Source: Cantharellus purpuraceus (Eukaryota; Basidiomycota; Agaricomycetes; Cantharellales; Hydnaceae). Taken from it: 64,000 bases of DNA. How positions within the stretch are numbered: position 1 is the stretch's first letter; each line of letters starts with the position of its first letter. The stretch lies in the NCBI GenBank assembly GCA_025174535.1, contig JALBUN010000045.1, forward strand, positions 744,001 to 808,000, read 5' to 3'. Positions 56,979 through 64,000 of this stretch are shown here, piece after piece. The position numbers and the translations under genes were made by a program. The notes below the pieces were generated by a model that was not told the origin of the DNA, made no database searches, and saw only the letters and a program-made list of their open reading frames with translations.

Positions 56979-59147
56979 TTATTGGTATTCAGACCTCAAC
57001 TTCAGCATGCTGTTCTTCACCACTGCAACCTTCTTCACCATGGCCGTGAACGCCTTCTTGGTCTCCTCCTCCTTGAGATACGGCTGGAACTTCTGGATGC
57101 AATCCTTTGTCGTCGCATCCTTCTTCTCTCTCAAGAACGCAATGACCATTGACTCCTCCAGCGGACGCTTCGCCTTCTTCCTGGGCTTTCCGCCGTCAGC
57201 AGCAACTGCACCCACAGGAGTAGGGGAATCGTCAGGGGCCTTGCGTTTGAGGCTCTGGGTGGGAGCGGGAGAACTAATGGCACGGGTACCCTGACCACCA
57301 GCAACCGCTGGGGTACCCGACCGACTCCCCCCTACCACGGCGGCGGCGGCCCCCGCATTGGACAGAGGCACAGGACTAGACGCTCGACTCCCGCCAGCGA
57401 GTGGACTACCTGCACGACTAGTACCACCGCTGCCTCCTGCTCCGATGACTTTCTGTTTGGGGACCTTTGGACTTGTGGCGCGCTTTGCAACGACGGCATT
57501 GCCGAGGCCAGGGGAATTGGCTCGGGAAGGCTGCGTGAGGGTCTTGGGCTTGGGCTTTTGGGGGCGGGGAGTCTGGGCTCCTGAACCGGGGCGTGGAGGT
57601 GTGGGTATAGTGGTTCCACCGGGGGGCTGAATCTGCGATTGGTTGAGGACGGCAGGCTCATTGAGAGGTGTCTGGGCATTAGAGCTGTCGTCTGGCTCTT
57701 CCTCCTCCTGCTGCAAATTCATGAGACCGTCGATCGTGAGATCTCCCCTTCACGATGGGGCGGAATAACTCACAGATGCGTAAGGATCCTTGTCATCATC
57801 ATCACTGTCGTAGGCATCATTCTTTTCTGTCTTCTTCATCAACTTCTTGAGAGCTTTTCCAGCACCAGTAAGCTCCTCCTCCTCTTCTTCCTCGTCCTCG
57901 TCAATCCGGCCATCGCGCATTTTATTCGCGGATCGATATTCCCTTTTCAGCCGTTCCTGAAGCTAGTATGAGGGTGTGTTGAAAGTGCATGAAAGTCGAC
58001 TTGCCTCCATTTCTTTAGTTTCCTCATCATCGCCGTCCATCTCCACCCTCTCTTCATCGTCCGCAAAGTCTTCCTCGTATTCCATCTCATCAATGTCTCC
58101 ATCTGCACCTAGTTCCTTCTCCCGTCGTTTCCTGTTCAGTTTCTCCTCCTCATCGTCATCATCTCCGAATAGATCCGCAGGGCCGTTGTCCACTACCCGA
58201 AGTCCACTTCCCCCACCACTGGACCCAATTCGACTCTCAGAGTCCGCTTTAAGAGTAGCTAGCGTAGCTTGTGAAGGACCAGCTCCATTACCCTTTCTAC
58301 GCATAAGCCATCGCTCAGGATCCCTGTTCTTTTGGGCCTTCGCGTACTAAAGGACAACATGGTAAGTTCCAGGGATACAGGATTTCTAAGCATAATGATA
58401 TACTTCTGCTTCTGCTTCCTCCAAACCCAAAATTCTATAAGTCGGCCGCTTTTGAAACTTGTACCATCGATGGGAGGGCACAAACCGAAATTGGGAACCC
58501 ATAGGGACAAGAAGTCCGTGTGTCAACGACTTTTCGGGGTCTTCTATGTGCCCGACCCAGACCTGGCCATTGTCGCCGCTCTCCTCCATGACCCACGGGT
58601 AACGCTCCTCCCGCCTCAGTTGCTTCACCTCGTCTGGAACGAGAAAGACCTGCTTTGTCTTTTTCTTGAACATTTGTTTCCCCTTCCCTTTTCCCTTTGC
58701 AGCATCCTTGCCATTCTGCTTGTTTGCGGTACCATTCGGCTGTGGCACCTTACCATCCGGGCCAACCATGACGATTTTCCCATCTGCACCAACGACAGGC
58801 TTTCCATCCTGCCCAAGCATGGGCGTAAGTTCGACAGGAGCCGACTCCCCCTGTGCCTCTTTCTCCGGAGGTCGATAGTCTTTGCGATTAAGTTTGACAG
58901 GCCCGTTCCACTTGTGAAGGTCCACCTCCTTTCCGCGGGAGTCAAACTTCATAATGTCGTACTTCCACCCGCGAAGAGACGAGGATATTACTTGAAAATC
59001 CGTGTAGCTGCCTGTGGGGGTCTGGTCATCCTCGTCTGGGTCCGGCTCAGGCTTGGGCGGACGGGGCCTCGGAACACGGGGCCTCGGCTTACGTTCTATA
59101 GCTGCAGCGAGTTCTTTCTTGATAGGCTTGTGAAACAAGCCAGCCAT
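56979..59147 (-). CDS. TFG1: Transcription factor IIF alpha subunit (RAP74/Tfg1)
   Basis: Large subunit of the general factor TFIIF, which recruits and stabilises RNA polymerase II in the pre-initiation complex. Four exons. N-terminal dimerisation domain: SSSLRGWKYDIMKFDSRGKE, VDLHKWNGPVKLNRKD and, after a Gly/Lys-rich insert, RYPWVMEESGDNGQVWVGHI with FRFVPSHRWYKFQKRPTYRI. The acidic middle (DDDDEEEEKLNRKRREKELG) is typical. The C-terminal winged helix is SMVIAFLREKKDATTKDCIQ with KFQPYLKEEETKKAFTAMVK and the end LKLRSEYQ. The intron at 57963-58004 uses a GC donor (gcaagt), giving KEME-LQERLKREYRSANK. Confidence 0.93.
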
Positions 59148-60539
59148 GGTTGACGACAAGATGGACTGGCAACTCTGTGGCGTTGAAGAGCAAAGACTGA
59201 TGAGTGGCACTATGTCACGCGTCACAGAACCCTTTGAGCATTGTCACGCCTCCAAGGTCCTCTATTGTCCTATAGGCGAGACCAGTGTAACAAGAAATAA
59301 TCGAGCTTACAGTGCCCAGCTCCAGAATGCTCACTCGTAACACCATGCTTGGCTGCGTAAACTCTGCGGAAGAAACGTGGATTGATAATGCAAATGTCTG
59401 TGTTCTCCACACAGACATATTTTAGCGGTGCTATATAAGGGCTTTCGAATAAGGTTGAGTTGGGGTCTTAGCAAGTGGTGTCACTCTAAAATATGTGCCG
59501 ACTACGGATAATAACGAATAGTTATAGGTCCGCCTAGCAGGCCATGTATCGTCTATATTTGATAAATGCGCAGGTTCAACTTGGACCCTGCGTTGACGTC
59601 GGTCGGACCGAGGTGCAGAAACTTGCAGAGGGAAAATGTTGAAGAGCTGTAGCGAATGCAATCTTTGCTGTAAGGAACAGAGGAGAACTATCACTCGTGG
59701 TGTCGGGTTATTCTCGTTACATTAAAAGTTGACACACGTTAGATGCAGGGCATAGAAAGGAACCTCACCACATCGGTTGCATATGCAGGTTCGAACTGCT
59801 GCGATCCTATGGGCCTAGTCGGCCTACCATACTCTCAGATAACGACGCTTCCGGCTCCTATATCAGCCTGCTAAGATCGAGCCAAATGTTAGGCTTCAAA
59901 ACATTAAATTTGCTCAGTTATGCCTTGTGCTCATCCGTACTGCATCGGGAGTTACCGCCCCATGGTCATAGATTCGTTGCCGTCCTTTGCTAGCTGACCA
60001 GCGAAGGAACTGTTGTTTCACATTTGAGGACGAATAGTGTCACCCCTATTAGGCACTACAGGAAAATAGCTCGAAATACTATGCTCCCCATGTATACACT
60101 GGAGAGCTGTCTTAGAAAGAGACCGAGTTTCTTGCTCTTGCAACAGCGAGGAAACGAAACTATCCTGATCAAGTTAACCATATTCCGCATCATGCACGCG
60201 ACATGAGATTTGACATGAGTGACGCTATGCTATGGTATTGGAGATGATTGCAAGACTGCGCTGATGCGGCGTGTGGAAGCGAAAGGAACGTGATCGCATA
60301 AAGTGCGAGTGAGAACAGGGAATGTCGCCAACGGTGTCTTCGGGCAGGCCCCGGGCGCGCAGTCAGCTATGCCGTGCCCCAGTGCTAACTGATGGTAGGT
60401 AATCACAACGTGGGCGCCATTTCCAAGACTAACCGCACCGCAATCCATCACAGCCTGGTTCACAGTTTAATTGTTCCTACTTCCGTCTCCATCTTGTACT
60501 GTACGACGCGCATTTTTCTTCAACACTGTGCTCGATATA
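59148..60539. other. Intergenic region, nothing convincing
   Basis: About 1.4 kb without a coding frame. A GGTTCGAAC at about 59789 resembles a tRNA B box but lacks an A box and cloverleaf partner. The last 100 bp before the protease ATG is pyrimidine-rich. Confidence 0.45.
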
Positions 60540-62409
60540 ATGAAACACTCGTTGCTCGCGCTCTTGTCGCTCTCTCTCGCAGTCTCAGCGATCAAGATAC
60601 CTATCCGTCAGGTGAAGCGTTCGTCTAATGTTGCTCGCTCAACCGGTCAAATGATTGCTATAACGTGAGCTCTACGTCTCCTTGCATGTCCATGTCTGTT
60701 CTCATAGCTGTCGATCTGGCCACAGTGATACCGAAGTGCGTGGTCTTTCCCCCAAGAAGCCGTTCTTGCTCACGAATTCGTGCAGAATATGATGTACATT
60801 GCCAATGTCACCATCGACGGAGAATCATACCCCTTGCAGCTAGACACAGGCTCCTCCGATCTGTGGATCAACACACCCGCCACTGTGCCAGGAAAGGAGA
60901 CACATGTTACAGTCAATCTCACCTACGGCATTGGGTTTGCCTACGGCCCAGTCGCCACCGCTCCAGTTTCTTTTGCCGGGTTCGTCTTTTAGTCCTTGCT
61001 TTACTTTGCCTCCAGCCTTTGATTCCGTTGATCCAGATATGATGTCCCGGCACAAGCCTACCTTGCCGCGCAGCAAGTGAACAACCCTATCCTCAAGTTG
61101 AATGCCAGTGGTATCATCGGCTGCTCTTTTAACTCGCTCTCAGGTATCGATGCAGCTGTCAACGCTTCTGATGGCTCGTGGGGCCGCAGTTTGATGTACA
61201 ATATATTCGCTCAGAACTCCAGCGAGCCCAACATGATATCGCTTTCGTTAAACCGGGATAGAACCCAACCTGACCAAGGTGGAGCTGCATCTAATACTGG
61301 GACCCCAGGCATGCTCACCATTGGTACTTGTCGTGATTCTCGGTCATAAATTGCCAGGCTGAAAATTGTGATAGGTGAATACGATCCGCAGTATGCGGGT
61401 GTGGCCAACACGGCACATATCTCTACCTTTCCTCAAAAGAATCCTAGCCGTTGGTCCGTTCTTGTAGACCGGATTATTGCCAATGGCAAGGGTTTATCTG
61501 TGAGCAGTTCTGTAACGGACGCACCCCATAATAAAGCTGTTGCCCTCTTGGACAGCGGGACTACCTTAGTGTGGGTGTCAAATGATGCTGTCTGTGATGC
61601 TTGCTAATGTCACTCTGCAGCTACGCACCCAAGAATATTGTGACTGCGATATACGGCAGTATTGATGGTGCTGAGTATAGCCAGCAACTTGGAAAATGGA
61701 TCTTACCTTGTGATGCTGAAGTAGATGTCAGCATTGTTATCGAGTGAGTGTTGAATGGCTCATCCTTGGTGCACCTTGGTTTATTCATTTCATCTCAATC
61801 AGCAATCGTCAGTTCGACATTCATCCCCTTGATACTGTGCAGTCAATATCCGATGACGGGCAAACATGTGCTGGTAGCTGGATATCTGGAGACCTCGGTG
61901 TTGGCGTTGACTTTATCTTTGGAGACGCTGCTATGCGATCCATGTACACCGTCTTTGATTTTGGCGATTATGACTCGAACCACAAAATGGGCGATCCGTA
62001 TGTGCAGCTTTGGTCCGTCGTAAATGGCTCGGATGCCAGCAGCGAGTTCCATGAGGTCCGTGGTGGCCTAGGCCATGACACATTCCTCTCCAACAACGGC
62101 GTCAACGATGCCAACTCGAGCTCCACTCCTTCTGGTGCCGGCAGCACAGACTCCTCTGATGTCAGCGATCTCAGGAGTAAGGTGGATAGGATTTACAAGT
62201 GGGCCCCTATCGCCCTTGGGGTGATTGGCTTCAACATTCTCGTGCTACTCGGCCTGGTCATTGCGACCATCGTTGGATGCCGGAGGAATGGCCGTTCTGT
62301 AGCTCCTTCAGGCTCGTTCGTCCCTCTCCCTCTTGGCACCGGGTCGCACGACTACCGACCGGTATCGCTTCAAGAAACCCCAAAATATCATCCTAGATAC
62401 AGTGACTGA
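60540..62409 (+). CDS. Pepsin-like aspartic protease with C-terminal membrane anchor
   Basis: Family A1 aspartyl endopeptidase, secreted or at the cell surface or vacuole. Seven exons. MKHSLLALLSLSLAVSAI is a signal peptide followed by a short basic propeptide. The first catalytic site is LQLDTGSSDLWINTPA and the second ALLDSGTTLVYAP, both intact. A 50-nt intron with donor gtgcgt just before MMYIANVTIDG resolves an apparent frame break. Many N-glycosylation sequons (NVT, NLT, NAS, NSS) occur. After a Ser/Thr-rich stalk the helix APIALGVIGFNILVLLGLVI spans the membrane, with a short cytosolic tail. The end differs from GPI-anchored yapsins. Confidence 0.9.
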
Positions 62410-62734
62410 AGTGGGTAATGATCTATCTGTCTGTTTACTTGGGTTTGCTATCACATTGTTCTTAAATTGGCGGCTGGATCTATCTGCTTTCTCATGCATT
62501 GCATGGACAATACCATCATCTCGTTCGTTGTCATATAACCACATGTCGTTAACTATGTCTAAATCTGCATTTTGACTGGGACTTATTATGTATTGGCAAG
62601 GCTTCCCGCATCCTTGAAGGTCACATGTACGTGACTAATTGGCGTCGGACGAGTAGTCCGAAAGCTCACGGTTACGACCTGGGAAGCTTCGATAGCTTCA
62701 AGTTGCCCAGTATCGTTCCTTGGCTTTGTCCATT

Positions 62735-64000
62735 ATGGCTCCTGCACAAGCAAGTAGAGCGGCGATCTTCCGTCTCATGAATGCGACTCAACGTGGCGCG
62801 TGTCCCTGCCACGGTCATCGTGGCGCGCACGCTGGCGGCAGCCCGTTGAACCAACTGCGTACCCTTGCAACGCCTGTCGAATTGCCCCAGAAGGAGTATG
62901 CGTTTGAGGTGTGTTTGTCAGGATTATCCTACGTTTGAATGCGCCAAGCTTAGTGCTGTCCTTTCCTATAGGTCGCAGCGTCTAACCTGCGATTTGGAGA
63001 CGGGGTGACTGCTGAAGTTGGTATGGACTTGAAGAACATGAAGGCGAGAAAGGTCGCTATTTTGTCTACTTACCATACGTTCTTTGTGAATACCTACATA
63101 TCTATAGGTAGCAGTCTTCACCGACCGCAATATTGCGGGGTTGCACCCAATGACTTCCGTGCGTGCTTGCCCTCCCCTGTGGAGTATAATTGACTCATTG
63201 ACGCTGAATTGTCTTCCCAAGACAATCCATTCCCTTGAAAGCCAAGGCGATGTACCTTACGAGGTCTTTGACAATGTGTCTATCGAGCCCACGGAAGCTA
63301 GTTGGCGAGAAGCTATTTCATGGGCACGAAATGGTGATTTCAGCCACTTCCTCGCGTACGTTCTGAAACATCAAGTCTAATGACATAGTCGCAAAAATGA
63401 CGCTTAGTCTGTAGAGTTGGAGGGGGAAGTGTTATCGACACTGCCAAGGCAGCAAATCTGTGTGACCGTTTTTTGCTGTGGAGCGTCTGTTTTTCTAAGA
63501 TTTTACAGATTCACGGTTTACAAAGATGCTGATTTGATGGATTTCATCAATGCACCCATCGGCAAAGGGCATCCTGTCGCGGAGACATTGCGGCCCCTTA
63601 TAGCAAGTATGTAACACAGATATTGTGATGGTGTTCGTCTCTCAAGCATTGCCATGATAGTTCCTACGTGAGAAATATCCATTTATACTTATGCCTTATG
63701 GTTCACAACCCATGTGACATCGGGGCATTGTGTATAGTACTGCTGGCACTGGAAGTGAAACGACCGGTGCTGCCATCGTGGACATAACTTCCAAGAATTT
63801 CAAGACTGGCATCGCAAGTCGCGCTCTTCGGCCCATCTTGGGTATTGTCGACATGCAGAACACGGACAGCTGCCCAACACAAGTTCATATCAGTTCTGGA
63901 CTGGATGTTGTATGTTGACTCATCACATTTTTGATGAGGATATTATCAATGACGACACTTACCCGATAGCTGTTCCATGCCCTGGAGAGCTACACAGCCA
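62735..64000 (+). CDS. Iron-containing hydroxyacid-oxoacid transhydrogenase (ADHFE1 family), 5' part
   Basis: Mitochondrial group III alcohol dehydrogenase homologue that couples 4-hydroxybutyrate oxidation to 2-oxoglutarate reduction. The start MAPAQASRAAIFRLMNATQR is a likely presequence. Family blocks: LRFGDGVTAEVGMDLKNM, VAVFTDRNIAGL, VPYEVFDNVSIEPTEASWRE, FLAVGGGSVIDTAKAANL, DFINAPIGKGHP, then LIAIPTTAGTGSETTGAAIV and GIASRALRPILGIVD. A 7-nt exon (63661-63667) flanked by two GT-AG introns supplies part of the IPTT codons. The final exon (LFHALESYTA) runs off the end of the window, so the C-terminal metal-binding histidines are not visible. Confidence 0.9.
63661..63667 (+). other. 7-nt microexon of the transhydrogenase gene
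   Basis: TTCCTAC sits between acceptor TGATAG and donor GTGAGA. Joined to the A before it (after GTATGT donor) and the T after it, it encodes the I-P-T of the invariant IPTTAGTGSETT block. Skipping it would break the frame. Confidence 0.8.

Noticed and set aside
59770..59810. tRNA-like B box GGTTCGAAC
   Set aside because: No A box, no acceptor stem or anticodon arm could be paired around it.
60727..60800. Apparent frameshift in the aspartic protease before MMYIANVTIDG
   Set aside because: A 50-nt intron with donor gtgcgt and acceptor gtgcag restores the frame, so there is no break.
1..64000. CRISPR arrays, bacterial operons, prophage or intact transposons
   Set aside because: No regularly spaced repeats, no transposase, integrase or reverse transcriptase motifs, and the gene structure is eukaryotic throughout.

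Overview
The window is nuclear DNA of a filamentous fungus, most likely an agaricomycete basidiomycete. The coding regions are cut by many short introns (about 42-70 nt). The gene set is eukaryotic (THO, ORC, exosome, LSm, TFIIF, SCF F-box, Gemin2). It also carries families expanded in or typical of basidiomycetes: a DUF6534-type seven-helix protein, a Gag1-like-clamp protein and small secreted proteins with a post-signal intron. No rRNA, convincing tRNA, CRISPR or intact transposon was seen.

Layout. 0-10.6 kb: 3' end of tRNase Z, THO subunit 7, and two Dbl-family RhoGEF genes tail to tail. 10.6-15.8 kb: gene-poor. 15.8-18.1 kb: Reb1/TTF1-like Myb factor. 19-26.9 kb: a very GC-rich, tightly packed block with ureF, ORC5, an AFG1-like ATPase, LSM3, a Gag1-clamp protein, MIX23/Cid2 and exosome RRP42. 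27-29.5 kb: a lower-GC stretch with an unrecognised, apparently broken gene. 30-39 kb: exosome RRP46, EMC4, a GILT-like thiol reductase, YOS1, siroheme synthase and histidyl-tRNA synthetase. 39.7-41.8 kb: two small secreted proteins. 42.5-47.8 kb: DBP8 helicase and a GRR1-like F-box/LRR protein. 48-53 kb: sparse, with a small cysteine-rich gene and a membrane protein. 53.2-59.1 kb: Gemin2, a conserved-looking small protein and TFIIF alpha. 60.5-64 kb: a membrane-anchored pepsin-like protease and the 5' part of hydroxyacid-oxoacid transhydrogenase.

Function. Most genes are housekeeping: RNA processing and decay (tRNase Z, THOC7, LSM3, RRP42, RRP46, DBP8, Gemin2), transcription and replication (Reb1-like, TFIIF, ORC5), and ER/Golgi and mitochondrial maintenance (EMC4, YOS1, AFG1, MIX23). 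RRP42 and RRP46 are two subunits of the same RNase PH ring and lie about 3 kb apart on one strand. Several neighbours share extremely short divergent promoters.

I found no clearly new multi-gene system. The strongest unusual signals are eight introns that only make family-consistent proteins if spliced with a GC-AG donor, a recurrent TCACGTGA palindrome near start codons, a 7-nt microexon, a sharply bounded GC-rich gene island, and a tandemly duplicated intron-like cassette. Exon boundaries were worked out by hand from reading frame and family resemblance; no database search was run.
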